DNA of 64,000 nucleotides from JAQVEB01 sp028698105 (GCA_964293155.1 CAXYYA010000014.1:1-64000), one strand, 5' to 3'. Shown: positions 41,691-52,439, counted from the first letter of the stretch. Numbers and translations: made by a program. Notes: generated by a model not told the origin, from the sequence alone.

Positions 41691-44600
41691 TTAAAAATTC
41701 AAGTTCACGCCAAATACAATTTGACGACTTTTCGGATAAGCCGAGTAATCAACTCCGGGAGAAAGATTTGTCCGTCTGATGGTAGATACTTCCGGATCGT
41801 ATCCCGAATATTTCGTCCATAACAATACATTATAGCCCGTAACATAAAAACGTAAACTTTGTATTTTTGCTTTTGCAAGCAACGTTTTCGGTAACGTGTA
41901 GCCGAGTGTCAATGTGTTTAACCGAAGAAAACTACCGTCTTCAACCGCCCAGTCGCTGAAAAACATACGAGCGGTTAGCGGCGACCACATTGTTGTGTTG
42001 GCATTCATTGCCGCCAATTCCGCCGCATCGTTGCTTATTGTTCCGTCTTCTCTGAGATTTGTCCATCGTTTTCCGGCTTCCATTGTTGTTATCATATTTC
42101 GGTACTGATATTTGCCGGTATGCGAAAATTCAATTTTGTTCGCATTGTATATGTCGTTTCCATAGCTCCAGTTGAATGCAGCAGATAAATCGAAGTTGTA
42201 AAAGGTTGAATTGATGGTAAATCCACCGGTATGAACGGGATTTGCATCGCCTATTATTTCGCGGTCTTCTACCCCTACTTTATGATCGCCGGTTAAGTCT
42301 TTCAACTTCATAGATCCCGGCCTTATGGTTCCAACGACCGCAGAAGCATCATCCACGCCTTCTTTCAGCACCCACATATTGGATGTTTGATCGTAATGAT
42401 CAAAATCGGACACTTCGTAACGTCCATCGGCTCTGTAGCCAAACATTTGCCCAACTGCTCCGCCTTTAGCAATCCAATAATCGTAACCGATTTCAGAAGA
42501 CGCCCAATAGGTTTCATACCCGAAATCGTTCATAATTCCCAGACTTTGAATTTCCGATTTGTTAAATCCAATGTTTCCACTGAAACTTAACGTAAAATCT
42601 TTTTTATTTATGGCGTACCAATTCAGAGTTGCTTCGAACCCGGTATTTTGATTTTCGCCCATATTACGGTATTGCGTATCATATCCTGTTCCGGCTACAG
42701 GGAACTCGATCAACAGATCCTTGGTGGTGTTCTTGTATGCTTCCAAAGTACCGCTAAATTTTCCTCCGAGGGTAGTGAAATCCAATCCGATATTCCGGGT
42801 GACGGTTGTTTCCCATCTTAAATCGGGATTAGCCATGGTTTTAGACGGAGCCCAGTAATTGGAAAATCCGTTTATCCACGATGTTGCCCTCGACTCGAAC
42901 ATTTGCACCAACTGACCGGAAGGAATATTGTTGTTTCCGGCAGTTCCATAACTAACTCTAAGTTTCAAATCGTCTAACCACGATTTGGTTCCTTCCATAA
43001 AAGGTTCGGAAGAAATACGCCACGCAAATGCGGCGGAGGGGAAATATCCCCAACGGTTTGCTTTGCTGAATTTTGATGAAGCATCTGCACGAAATGTCAA
43101 GCTAAGTAAATATTTGCTCAAATAATCGTAGTTTGCTCGTCCGAAGAAAGACAGCAACTTATTATCCTCGTTATAATAATTATCCACAGTGTACGGAACG
43201 CCTTGTGAAGATAACCGCCATGCGTCGTTTGCGGTGAAGGTCACCGGAAAACCATGAACCTCATCGGTAAGATTAAGCCCATTTGCGATGATGTACTCAT
43301 GCCCTAACATCAAATTAAGATGGTGGCTATCGTTTAGGAATTTTTCGAAATCATAACTCACCGTGTTTGTGTTTCTGATCTTCTGATCTTTTCCATTGAC
43401 AAGTCTGATAGCCGGTTTTCCCTGATTTTCCACTGAAGGATAGTTTTTTATGTAATAGGTGCTTAATCCCCAAAAACGTTGGTCGGTATCATCCTGCTTA
43501 TCAAATCCTATTTCCGAACGAAATCGTAGATTTTTGATTGCTTCCCACGTAATTCCACCGGCTAAATTAAGCCTTCTCTGGCTTTTCTCTCTTGCATTAT
43601 CGGAAATAGAAACCAATGGATTATACAAGTTTCCTAAATCGTCGTCTCCGCTACCGGCCGTCGGATCCAAATTTTTCAACGGTACGGGAGTATAAATAAC
43701 GGAATATTTAAGCCTTCTGTCGGTGTCAAGCGTGCTTTGAGCATCATTTGCTCCGCCTCCGTTCACTTTCGTATCCGAATAACGTACGGAAAAATCGAGC
43801 GTTACGGCATCAGAAACTTTATTGTTGAGTTTCAGGCTGGCATTGTGCCTCTTGTAGTCTGAGCCTTCCATTATGGCTTTGTTGGTAAGATAAGAATAGT
43901 TAAATGCATATTTTATTTTTTCGCTACCGCCGTTCAAGCTAAGGCTGTGACTCATGGAGTTACCGATTCGCCCGAAAGTAAGGTCTTGCCAATTGTTATA
44001 AGGAATGTTTTGATACAAATCTATATCCTGATAATTACCGAAAAAAGAAGTATAGTTTTTAACATATTCCTGACCTTTCAATGCCGCTAATTCGTATTGC
44101 CATTTGGCATAATCATAAGGTTCGAGGACATCAAGCGTTTTGGCAATTTTCTTGAATCCGTAGTAAGCATTATAGCTTACATTTAACTTACCGGCTTTAC
44201 CCGATTTTGTTGTAACAATGACAACTCCGTTGGCACCGCGCGATCCGTAAATAGCTGTTGATGAAGCATCCTTTAATACATCTATGGACTCAATGTCCGT
44301 TGGAGGAATATCGGAAATGGTGCTCACGGGAAATCCGTCAACGATAAACAACGGTTCGTTACTTTGCGTTATGGATCCTCCACCGCGAACCCTTATTCGC
44401 ATTTCGGCATCCGGCGAACCTTCGGTGGTTGTAACCTGAACTCCTGCCATTTTACCGGTAATCGCCTCTGTTGCAGATGCAACCGGTACCGATGCAATTG
44501 TTTCCGCGCCTACTGAGGATACCGAACCTGTCAGGTCTCTTTTCTTCACTGTTCCATACCCGATGACTACTACCTCATCCAAACTCGCCACGTCTTCCTG

Positions 44601-44897
44601 CATGGTAATATTTACCGTGTTACCCGTAATAGGCACTTCGATATCTTTCATTCCAATGTAAGAAACCTGCAACGTAGTTGCGGAATTGGGAGCAGTTAAC
44701 GAATAATTGCCGTCTATGTCGGTTGCGGCACCTATATTTGTTCCTTTTACCATTACGTTGGCTCCGATAATGGGCTCTCCACGCGTGTCTTTTACGGCAC
44801 CTTTAATTGTTCTGTTTTGAGCTGAAACGCTCAATGAACAAAAAAGAAACAGCGCTAAACCGATTGACAATTTCAGTTTCACTTTCAATTCTTTCAT
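41691..44897 (-). CDS. SusC/RagA-type TonB-dependent outer-membrane transporter
   Basis: 1068 residues. Signal peptide (SIGLALFLFCSLSVSA), a carboxypeptidase-like repeat (about 30-110, TIKGAVKDTRGEPIIGANVM), then a TonB-box-like DEVVVIGYGTVKKRDLTGSV and the plug (FIVDGFPV..IESIDVLKDASSTAIYGSRG, in part). The remainder is a 22-strand barrel ending FGVNLNF with a terminal Phe. Imports pectin oligosaccharides with SusD, powered by TonB. First gene of the locus; no consensus -7 element is evident before it, in line with activator-dependent start of transcription. Confidence 0.97.
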   Translation of the reverse strand: MKELKVKLKLSIGLALFLFCSLSVSAQNRTIKGAVKDTRGEPIIGANVMVKGTNIGAATDIDGNYSLTAPNSATTLQVSYIGMKDIEVPITGNTVNITMQEDVASLDEVVVIGYGTVKKRDLTGSVSSVGAETIASVPVASATEAITGKMAGVQVTTTEGSPDAEMRIRVRGGGSITQSNEPLFIVDGFPVSTISDIPPTDIESIDVLKDASSTAIYGSRGANGVVIVTTKSGKAGKLNVSYNAYYGFKKIAKTLDVLEPYDYAKWQYELAALKGQEYVKNYTSFFGNYQDIDLYQNIPYNNWQDLTFGRIGNSMSHSLSLNGGSEKIKYAFNYSYLTNKAIMEGSDYKRHNASLKLNNKVSDAVTLDFSVRYSDTKVNGGGANDAQSTLDTDRRLKYSVIYTPVPLKNLDPTAGSGDDDLGNLYNPLVSISDNAREKSQRRLNLAGGITWEAIKNLRFRSEIGFDKQDDTDQRFWGLSTYYIKNYPSVENQGKPAIRLVNGKDQKIRNTNTVSYDFEKFLNDSHHLNLMLGHEYIIANGLNLTDEVHGFPVTFTANDAWRLSSQGVPYTVDNYYNEDNKLLSFFGRANYDYLSKYLLSLTFRADASSKFSKANRWGYFPSAAFAWRISSEPFMEGTKSWLDDLKLRVSYGTAGNNNIPSGQLVQMFESRATSWINGFSNYWAPSKTMANPDLRWETTVTRNIGLDFTTLGGKFSGTLEAYKNTTKDLLIEFPVAGTGYDTQYRNMGENQNTGFEATLNWYAINKKDFTLSFSGNIGFNKSEIQSLGIMNDFGYETYWASSEIGYDYWIAKGGAVGQMFGYRADGRYEVSDFDHYDQTSNMWVLKEGVDDASAVVGTIRPGSMKLKDLTGDHKVGVEDREIIGDANPVHTGGFTINSTFYNFDLSAAFNWSYGNDIYNANKIEFSHTGKYQYRNMITTMEAGKRWTNLREDGTISNDAAELAAMNANTTMWSPLTARMFFSDWAVEDGSFLRLNTLTLGYTLPKTLLAKAKIQSLRFYVTGYNVLLWTKYSGYDPEVSTIRRTNLSPGVDYSAYPKSRQIVFGVNLNF

Positions 44898-45271
44898 ATC
44901 ATCCTATTTTATTAAATTAAGTAATTCATTGATCGCTATCAAAATAGCGTCATAATAGTTGTTTTATTAGTTTAAAATGTTTTTCTCAAAAATTAGTTAA
45001 CTGCAATAGTTATTGTATTACCGCATATTTTATGTTGTTTCGCGATATTCATGCCACAATATTAATATATTTCTTTTGAAAACTACGGTGACAAATTGGT
45101 TTTTAAAGGGTGGCATATTGTTTTATTTACAGAAAACGCCAAAAAAAAGACAATAAAATAGTATATTTGCGATAAGTAATATAAACGTGTAAGGTAGTAA
45201 ATCCTTAACCCATAGTAACATCGATTAACGATTATTTTTTTACTTATGTTTCGTTTTCTCTCCTGTTTGTT
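44898..45271. other. Divergent regulatory region between SusC and the hybrid regulator
   Basis: A 374-base AT-rich region. On the plus strand TATATTTG (45162-45169) is a -7 match for the regulator. For SusC no TAnnTTTG match is seen. A small inverted repeat CGCTA..TAGCG lies at about 44933-44952. The binding site of the regulator would be expected here. Confidence 0.5.
45162..45169 (+). promoter_or_regulatory. -7 promoter element of the hybrid regulator gene
   Basis: TATATTTG fits TAnnTTTG; a leader of about 100 bases follows. No well-spaced -33 TTG is visible. Confidence 0.5.
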
Positions 45272-45275
45272 ATGA
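45246..45275 (+). CDS. Possible nine-codon leader peptide before the hybrid regulator
   Basis: ATG at 45246 opens a frame (MFRFLSCLL) whose TGA (45273-45275) overlaps the regulator ATG (45272) in an ATGA arrangement. It may couple translation, or be a chance frame. Confidence 0.25.
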   Translation: MFRFLSCLL

Positions 45276-48200
45276 ATGAAATGAAAATCAGACCGAAAAT
45301 ATGCGTTCTCTTTTTTATCATGCTTTCGGGCATGGGCATTCTCGTGGCTCAACCCAAAGCATATTTCGAGCACTACGGAGCAGAAGACGGTCTTCCTCAA
45401 CAAACCATCATGGACATTTTGCAAGACCAAAAAGGTTTTATGTGGTTTAGCACCTGGGATGGCTTGTGCAAGTTCGACGGATATGAGTTTATTACCTACC
45501 GATTGCCATCCGATAGCACGGTTGAATCCCGAAGCAACCGAATAGATTACCTTTTCGAAGATAAATACAACAATATATGGACGCTATCATACGATAATCA
45601 GGCACATCGGTTTAATCCGCAAATGGAGACATTCAGGGGATTGAGCTCAATTGAGAACAACAAGGGGCAACCTTTTCCTACTTATCAGATTATCCCCGTG
45701 AAAAGTGGAAAAGTATGGCTTTTATCGGAAGAAAACGGCTGTATCTGTATTTCAGATTCGTTATTCAATTCGCAAATCTACAACACTAAAAAAAACAACC
45801 TAACGGGAAACCGAATAAACACGGTATATGAAGACAAGAATAATAATTCCTGGATTCTCACGAATAAGGGATTAACATTCATCCCTCCGGAGGATGATGC
45901 ACATCCGGTGTTTTATTTCAATACAACCTCCGAAATCAACCCTAAAAACAACTTACCTTTTTTTAGTGTGATGGAGTTCGGCAATGAGATGTGGTTTGGA
46001 TCGGGCAACGGCGAAGTTTGGAAGTACGACCCGGTAGAAAAGACATTCCATCAAATTCTAACAACTCTTATCTCCGATATTATCTCCATAAAAGAAATCT
46101 CATCGGAAAAGATTCTTATTGTATCTCGCAACAACGGATTTGCAATTTATAACACGCACAACGGCGATATCAAAATCTATAACACGCATAGTTTTCCCAA
46201 GATGAGATCGGATGTAATTCTGACCAATTACATAGATAAATCGAAGAATATTTGGATGGAAACAGATGAATTGGGAGTTTCAAAATTTAATTCCTACACG
46301 GAAGAATACGTCCGTTTTACTCCCGCCATTGAAAGTACGGAATCAAACGTTTTTCCGCCAAATTTCTTTATATTTGAAGATAAAAAAGACCGGTTATGGG
46401 TGCATCCCAGAGGCGGAGGATTCGCGTTATACGACAAGTCGGAAGACAAGCTTATTCCTTTCTACAACAAACCGGAGTCCGATAATTGGCTGTTTTCCAA
46501 TATGCTGCACTCAGCATACTCCGACAAACAAGGAAATTTATGGCTCTGTACCCGATCTCATGGACTGGAAAAAGCCATTTTCTATGATTCCCAATTTGAG
46601 TCGGTTCTTCTCAATAACAACGTTTATTCCACCATCAGCAACGACGTGCGCCCCATCTTTGAAGACTCTCAAAAAAATATATGGGCAGCAACCAAAGACG
46701 GAAAAATTCACGTTTACAACACGAACTTGAATGAAAAAGGAATATTGACCACGCAGGGAGTTATCGGAAACGCAAATTCGCTAAGCGGAATAGCATACTG
46801 CATCACCGAAGATACCGACAAAAATATCTGGATAGGCACAAAGGGAGAAGGCGTTTACAAACTTATCAGGAAAAACACCACGAATGCGTTTGAAATCCAT
46901 CATTTCAAAAACGATCCGAACGACAAGTACTCGTTAAGTGACAACAACGTTTACTCCATCTTCGAAGACAAAAACCGGAATATCTGGATAGGCACCTACG
47001 GTGGCGGACTTAATCTTATCAGTTATCAAAACAATGACGGGAAAATTATCAATTACAACAACAATCTCGCCAATTATCCTTACAAGCAGGGCTATCAGGT
47101 GAGAACCGTTTCATCGGATAAGAACGGAAACGTATGTGTGGGGACCACCTTGGGACTCATCATGTTCAATCCAGATTTTATCCGGCCCCAAGAGATTGAT
47201 TTCAAGGTATTTCTACGAAAAAACAGTGCAAACACTCTCGGAGCCAATGACGTTTTTGATATTTGCACAACCCAGTCCGGTGAAACCTACATCGCCACTT
47301 TTGGCGGTGGAATCGGTAAAATTGAAGAAACCGATGATAGCGGATTTCCGTTGACATTCAAGTCGTTTAATACAGACAACGGGCTTCCGTCCAACATCGT
47401 GTTATCTTTATCCGAAGACGAGCAAGGGAATTTGTGGATTGCCACCGAAGGTGGTCTCGCCAAATTTAATCCCGGCAAACAAAGTTTCGAGAATTTCAGC
47501 GAAGTGAAACGACTGATGAAACAATACAATTTCTCTGAAAACTCCCGATGTGCCCTGTCAGACGGTCGAATGCTCTTTGGCTATTCGCACGGCATGATTG
47601 TTTTCGATCCCCAGAGCGTGAAGAATAATTCATTTAACCCCTATCTTGCGTTGGTTCAGTTTAAACTGTTTAACCGAAACGTACCCATTTCAGACGATGG
47701 GCCGCTTAAAAAAAATATAAACGCCGTTCACAAACTGATATTGAAGTACAATCAGAATTTTTTCAGCATTGGTTTTGCGGCCTTGGATTACGTTGAGCCA
47801 AAAAACATTTTGTACGCCTATAAACTGGAAGGATTCGATAAAGATTGGATTTATTCCGGCAATCAACGGACAGCTAATTATACGAACCTCTCCAGAGGTA
47901 AATATACCTTTAAGGTTAAATCCACAAACAGCGATGGCGTATGGGCAGATAATGAACGAACGTTGCCGATTGAGGTATTGCCGCCTTTTTGGGCGACAGG
48001 ATGGGCTTACTTGTTTTACATATTGCTATCCATCGTGCTTCTGTACTTTATTTTCCGTATTTTATACACCTTCTACAAAATGCGACACAAAATTTTATTG
48101 GAGAAGCACGAATCTGAAATTAAAACGCGTTTTTTCACCAATATTTCACACGAAATCCGTACTCCGTTGACTATGATCGTTTCGCCAATTGAGAATCTGC

Positions 48201-49693
48201 TACAAAACAAAACCACGCCCGAACCGATAAGAAAACAACTCACAATTGTTTCAAAAAACACAAACCGGCTACTGACTATGGTGAATCAAATTCTTGATTT
48301 TCAGAAGATTGAACAATCACCTCTTACGGTAAGTAAAATCGAAATAGGCTCCTTTATCGAAAGTTTATATGAAAATTACGTCAAAAATGCTGAAATAAAA
48401 AACATTGATTATAAAATAGTTAACAACGTCGGGGATCAGGTGATTTGGGCAGATGCAGCCGCATTGGAAAAAATAGTGGTCAATTTATTGTCTAACGCAT
48501 TCAAATACACGCCCGAGGGGGAATCCATTCACGTCGCGATTTTTGAGGAGAAAAACGATATCGCTGTTCAGATAAAAGATACCGGAAGCGGCATTTCAAA
48601 AGAAAAACAGGAAAGACTATTCAAACGTTTTGAATCCTTCAACGAAGACAAAAGCAAACCGAGCACCGGCATTGGATTATCCATCGTGAAAGAACTTGCC
48701 GACAAGCATCATGCCGAGATTCTGGTAGATAGCGAAAAGAATAAGGGGAGCTCCTTTACAGTGTTATTTAAAAAAGGAACTTCGCATTTAGGCCCCGATG
48801 TACTCATTGACAATTCAACGAAAACTTCGCCCGACGAAAAAATGAAAAACACAACAGAGAGCCCAGATGTTATGGCCACTGCAGAAGAAAAAATAAACGA
48901 ACATCCTTCTGTTTTGGTTGTGGAAGATGATGATGATCTCCGTCAATTTGTCCGGTCAATTCTTGAAAGTGATTACGAGGTTCACGAGGCATCCAACGGA
49001 AAGGAAGGTTTCGAGCAAGCGCAGAAAATCATTCCCGATTTTATCGTGAGTGATATCATGATGCCGGAAATAGATGGCATAGGCCTGCTCGAAAAAGTAC
49101 GCGAAAACGTGCAAACCAGCCATATTCTGTTTCTGCTTCTCACAGCAAAAACAACACTCGACGATAAACTGGAAGGCTTCGAACACGGTGCAGATGAGTA
49201 CATAACCAAGCCCTTCAGCGTCTCATATTTTAAAACACGGGTGAAAAGTCTGTTGCACAGGCGGAGTGAATTGCAAAAGTATTATCGAAACAATACCTCT
49301 TTAAGAAATTCATCGGCCGAAGAAGAAATAACGTATCTGCAAACCAACAATCAGGATATAAACTTCATCAGATCCGTTAATTCCTTTATCGAAGAGCATT
49401 TGGGCAACAATGATTTCGTAATTGAAGATATGGCCACAGAAATGGGAATGAGCCGTACCGTATTTTTTAAAAAATTAAAAGGCCTTACGGGGTTGGCACC
49501 TGTTGAATATGTCCGTGATGTTTCGCTGCAAAAAGCGGCCGAGTTCTTGGAAAAAGGACGGCATAATGTGAAAGAAGTATCGTATATGGTTGGCATGAAC
49601 GACGCAAAATATTTCACCAAATGTTTTAAAAAGAAATATAATATGACACCAAGCGAATATAAGAAAAGACACATTAATCACTCAAAGAACTAA
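45272..49693 (+). CDS. Hybrid two-component system regulator (HTCS) of the pectin locus
   Basis: 1473 residues, all parts of a two-component system in one chain. Signal peptide (FFIMLSGMGILVA), then a periplasmic sensor of beta-propeller repeats (many D.xGNIWIGT-like units such as DKNIWIGTKGEGVYKLI), and a Y_Y_Y immunoglobulin-like domain near 820-905 (YAYKLEGFDKDWIYSGNQRT). One transmembrane helix lies near 912-932. The kinase has FFTNISHEIRTPLTMIVSPI with His960 and the ATPase blocks NLLSNAFKYTPEG, DTGSGI and GIGLSI. The receiver has Asp1261 in SDIMMP and Lys in YITKPF. A C-terminal AraC HTH completes it (EYVRDVSLQKAAEFL, VKEVSYMVGMNDAKYFTKCF). It senses an oligosaccharide and activates the locus (family knowledge). 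Divergent from SusC. Confidence 0.96.
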   Translation: MNEMKIRPKICVLFFIMLSGMGILVAQPKAYFEHYGAEDGLPQQTIMDILQDQKGFMWFSTWDGLCKFDGYEFITYRLPSDSTVESRSNRIDYLFEDKYNNIWTLSYDNQAHRFNPQMETFRGLSSIENNKGQPFPTYQIIPVKSGKVWLLSEENGCICISDSLFNSQIYNTKKNNLTGNRINTVYEDKNNNSWILTNKGLTFIPPEDDAHPVFYFNTTSEINPKNNLPFFSVMEFGNEMWFGSGNGEVWKYDPVEKTFHQILTTLISDIISIKEISSEKILIVSRNNGFAIYNTHNGDIKIYNTHSFPKMRSDVILTNYIDKSKNIWMETDELGVSKFNSYTEEYVRFTPAIESTESNVFPPNFFIFEDKKDRLWVHPRGGGFALYDKSEDKLIPFYNKPESDNWLFSNMLHSAYSDKQGNLWLCTRSHGLEKAIFYDSQFESVLLNNNVYSTISNDVRPIFEDSQKNIWAATKDGKIHVYNTNLNEKGILTTQGVIGNANSLSGIAYCITEDTDKNIWIGTKGEGVYKLIRKNTTNAFEIHHFKNDPNDKYSLSDNNVYSIFEDKNRNIWIGTYGGGLNLISYQNNDGKIINYNNNLANYPYKQGYQVRTVSSDKNGNVCVGTTLGLIMFNPDFIRPQEIDFKVFLRKNSANTLGANDVFDICTTQSGETYIATFGGGIGKIEETDDSGFPLTFKSFNTDNGLPSNIVLSLSEDEQGNLWIATEGGLAKFNPGKQSFENFSEVKRLMKQYNFSENSRCALSDGRMLFGYSHGMIVFDPQSVKNNSFNPYLALVQFKLFNRNVPISDDGPLKKNINAVHKLILKYNQNFFSIGFAALDYVEPKNILYAYKLEGFDKDWIYSGNQRTANYTNLSRGKYTFKVKSTNSDGVWADNERTLPIEVLPPFWATGWAYLFYILLSIVLLYFIFRILYTFYKMRHKILLEKHESEIKTRFFTNISHEIRTPLTMIVSPIENLLQNKTTPEPIRKQLTIVSKNTNRLLTMVNQILDFQKIEQSPLTVSKIEIGSFIESLYENYVKNAEIKNIDYKIVNNVGDQVIWADAAALEKIVVNLLSNAFKYTPEGESIHVAIFEEKNDIAVQIKDTGSGISKEKQERLFKRFESFNEDKSKPSTGIGLSIVKELADKHHAEILVDSEKNKGSSFTVLFKKGTSHLGPDVLIDNSTKTSPDEKMKNTTESPDVMATAEEKINEHPSVLVVEDDDDLRQFVRSILESDYEVHEASNGKEGFEQAQKIIPDFIVSDIMMPEIDGIGLLEKVRENVQTSHILFLLLTAKTTLDDKLEGFEHGADEYITKPFSVSYFKTRVKSLLHRRSELQKYYRNNTSLRNSSAEEEITYLQTNNQDINFIRSVNSFIEEHLGNNDFVIEDMATEMGMSRTVFFKKLKGLTGLAPVEYVRDVSLQKAAEFLEKGRHNVKEVSYMVGMNDAKYFTKCFKKKYNMTPSEYKKRHINHSKN

Positions 49694-49697
49694 TTTT

Positions 49698-50906
49698 ATG
49701 AAACCGATGTTATTCTTATTCTCCGTATTGTTGACTTTATCATCGGCATCGGAAGGTTATGGGCAGACCATCACGATAAAAAATCCTTCGTCAAAAGCGC
49801 TGAGAAACTACACCGTTGAAATCTCAACAGATAAATTATCGTTACCTTTCGGCAGTTACAAAGTTGTTTCTGAAACCGGAGCAGAGGTCCCGCTCGAGAT
49901 GATAACCGATATCAACGGCAATCAGAAAGCCATATTTCCGGTTGAAGTGCTTCCCGCCCGTGCAACCAACGTCTTTAAGATAAAAAAAGGCTCCGCCGAT
50001 AAATATCCTAAACGCACCTATGCCGAACTGGCGCATAAAATCGGCGGAAAATTCGCGGGCTCGAAATACGAAGGCGGTTATTCCTGGGTGAAACCCAACC
50101 GATTAACGGTTGACGGCACTTTCAAAGACCATGCGTACTACATTAAATACGAAGGGCCCGGTTGGGAAAGCGATATGGTTGGTTTTCGTTTTTACCTGGA
50201 TCAACGCAACGGAATGGACGTTTTCGGGAAAAAAACACCGGGTATTGTACTGCCTTTTGTGGGTGTGGACGGCTACGATAATTACCACAATATGGCCGAT
50301 TGGGGTATGGACAACATGCGCGTGGGAAAAGCGCTCGGATTAGGTTCGATAGCCATTTGGGACGGTACAAAAGCTGTGCGCGTGGAAAAACGCGACAGCG
50401 TAACCTGCTACATTCCAGCCGATGGAAAAATACGCTCGCAGGTGATGACCACCTACTACGGTTGGGACGCCAACGGAACCAAATGCACGCTGCAATCACT
50501 CATATCCATTGATGCGGGCAATCGTGCTTCGCACATGGAGTTAAAAACGGACAAGAATATCGCTAATATTGCCACCGGCATCATTAAAGACAGCAATGCC
50601 GAACTCATTTTGCCGGATAACCCAACAACGGAATGGTCGTACATTGCCACTTTCGGAAAACAAAGTATGAACAACGATATGCAAGGGCTTGCCATTTTCT
50701 ACAAAACAAAACAATTGAAGAAAATTACCGGTGACGAACTGAACCACGTGATCGTACTTTCGCCCTTAAACGGATATGTTGAGTATTATTTTATGCCAAC
50801 CTGGGAACTCGATTGGCAACCTGTCAAAGATAAGGTTACCTTTATGAAATGCGTGAATGAAATGTTGCACAAATTAAATCACCCGCTTACGGTTAATCTA
50901 AAATAA
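49698..50906 (+). CDS. DUF4861 secreted protein
   Basis: 402 residues with signal peptide (MLFLFSVLLTLSSASEGYG). DUF4861 family: N-terminal beta-sandwich (TITIKNPSSKALRNYTVEIS), then a larger beta-rich domain (GPGWESDMVGFRFYLDQRNG, MADWGMDNMRVGKALGLGSI). Found in many pectin or uronate loci; no activity is firmly known. Starts 4 bases after the regulator stop, so co-transcription is likely. Trp/Asp-rich segments suggest a carbohydrate-binding or active-site groove (inference). Confidence 0.75.
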   Translation: MKPMLFLFSVLLTLSSASEGYGQTITIKNPSSKALRNYTVEISTDKLSLPFGSYKVVSETGAEVPLEMITDINGNQKAIFPVEVLPARATNVFKIKKGSADKYPKRTYAELAHKIGGKFAGSKYEGGYSWVKPNRLTVDGTFKDHAYYIKYEGPGWESDMVGFRFYLDQRNGMDVFGKKTPGIVLPFVGVDGYDNYHNMADWGMDNMRVGKALGLGSIAIWDGTKAVRVEKRDSVTCYIPADGKIRSQVMTTYYGWDANGTKCTLQSLISIDAGNRASHMELKTDKNIANIATGIIKDSNAELILPDNPTTEWSYIATFGKQSMNNDMQGLAIFYKTKQLKKITGDELNHVIVLSPLNGYVEYYFMPTWELDWQPVKDKVTFMKCVNEMLHKLNHPLTVNLK

Positions 50907-51007
50907 ATGATTAACTTTGTAAAAATTGGATTCTTTATCCACAGACGTTGTGCACGTAAACAGAAAATACAAAACAACGGGAAATATTTATTTAAACATT
51001 TGACCTC

Positions 51008-52414
51008 ATGAAAGAATTTATTCACGAAGATTTTTTGCTCCAAACCGATACGGCAAAACAGTTGTATCATAACCACGCGAAAAATCAACCGATTATTGAT
51101 TATCATTGCCACTTGAATCCGGAATATGTGGCAAACGATCACAAATTCGATAACCTCGGACAAATATGGCTCGAAGGCGATCATTACAAATGGCGCGCCA
51201 TGCGCACCAATGGTGTGGACGAAAAATATTGTACCGGCAAAGAGACTTCGGATTGGGAAAAATTCGAAAAATGGGCTGAAACAGTGCCCTATACCATGCG
51301 AAATCCATTGTATCACTGGACACATCTGGAATTGAAAACGGCTTTCGGCGTTGATAAATTGCTGAATCCGGATACCGCGAAAGAAATCTTCGATGTTTGC
51401 ACGGAAAAACTGCGAACATCGGAATTCTCCGCTCGCGGACTGATGAAAAAATACAACGTAAAAGCGGTTTGTACAACTGATGATCCCGTTGACAGCCTTG
51501 AGCATCACAAATCGTTGAAAGACGAAGGTTTTGAGATCAAAGTCCTGCCCACCTGGCGTCCCGATAAGGCAATGGCCGTTGAAAATCCGGCGGAATACCA
51601 CAAATATGTGGAAAAATTAGCAGAAGTATCGGGCGTTACCATCGTCAAATTCCACGATCTGATCGAGGCATTGCGCAAACGGCACGATTTCTTTGCCGGC
51701 GTAGGATGCAAATTATCCGACCACGGCATCGAAGAGTTTTATGCCGAGCCGTTTACGCAAACTGAAATTGAACGTATCTTCGATAAAGTGCATGGCGGCA
51801 CGGAACTTACAACCGGAGAAATAAGAAAATTCAAATCGGCCATGTTGTACGAAGGAGCCATTATGGATTGGGAAAAAGGCTGGACGCAGCAGTTCCATTA
51901 CGGCGCTATCCGAAACAACAACACGCGCTTGTTCAACAAATTAGGTGCCGACACCGGATTCGATTCCATCGGCGATTTCACCGTGGCCAAAGCCATGAGC
52001 CGCTTTTTCGATCAGCTGGACAAAGACAACAAGCTGGCCAAAACCATCATTTACAACCTCAATCCGCGTGATAATGACATGATTGCCACCATGATCGGTA
52101 ATTTTCAGGACGGTTCCGCGGCTGGAAAAATGCAATTTGGCTCCGGCTGGTGGTTTCTGGATCAAAAGACCGGCATGGAAGCCCAGATGAATTCGTTATC
52201 GAACCTGGGGCTGTTAAGCCGGTTCGTGGGCATGCTCACCGACTCGCGCAGCTTCCTCTCCTACCCGCGTCACGAATATTTCCGCCGTATTTTGTGCAAC
52301 CTCATCGGCAATGACGTGGAAAACGGACTTTTACCTTCGTCAGAAATGGATTTTCTCGGGAAAATGGTGGAAAATATATCTTATTTTAACGCGAAAAATT
52401 TCTTCAACTTTTAG
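51008..52414 (+). CDS. uxaC: Glucuronate/galacturonate isomerase
   Basis: 468 residues, standard length. It converts D-galacturonate to D-tagaturonate and D-glucuronate to D-fructuronate. Motifs: IIDYHCHLNPEYVAND near residues 28-43 (metal-binding His pair), TDDPVDSLEHHKSL, VLPTWRPDKAM and the C-terminal GWWFLDQKTGMEAQMNSLSN with DSRSFLSYPRHEYFRRILCN. Cytoplasmic. Located 101 bases after DUF4861 and 25 bases before the epimerase gene. Confidence 0.97.
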   Translation: MKEFIHEDFLLQTDTAKQLYHNHAKNQPIIDYHCHLNPEYVANDHKFDNLGQIWLEGDHYKWRAMRTNGVDEKYCTGKETSDWEKFEKWAETVPYTMRNPLYHWTHLELKTAFGVDKLLNPDTAKEIFDVCTEKLRTSEFSARGLMKKYNVKAVCTTDDPVDSLEHHKSLKDEGFEIKVLPTWRPDKAMAVENPAEYHKYVEKLAEVSGVTIVKFHDLIEALRKRHDFFAGVGCKLSDHGIEEFYAEPFTQTEIERIFDKVHGGTELTTGEIRKFKSAMLYEGAIMDWEKGWTQQFHYGAIRNNNTRLFNKLGADTGFDSIGDFTVAKAMSRFFDQLDKDNKLAKTIIYNLNPRDNDMIATMIGNFQDGSAAGKMQFGSGWWFLDQKTGMEAQMNSLSNLGLLSRFVGMLTDSRSFLSYPRHEYFRRILCNLIGNDVENGLLPSSEMDFLGKMVENISYFNAKNFFNF

Positions 52415-52439
52415 TCACTTTAAAAATAACTTATAAAAA

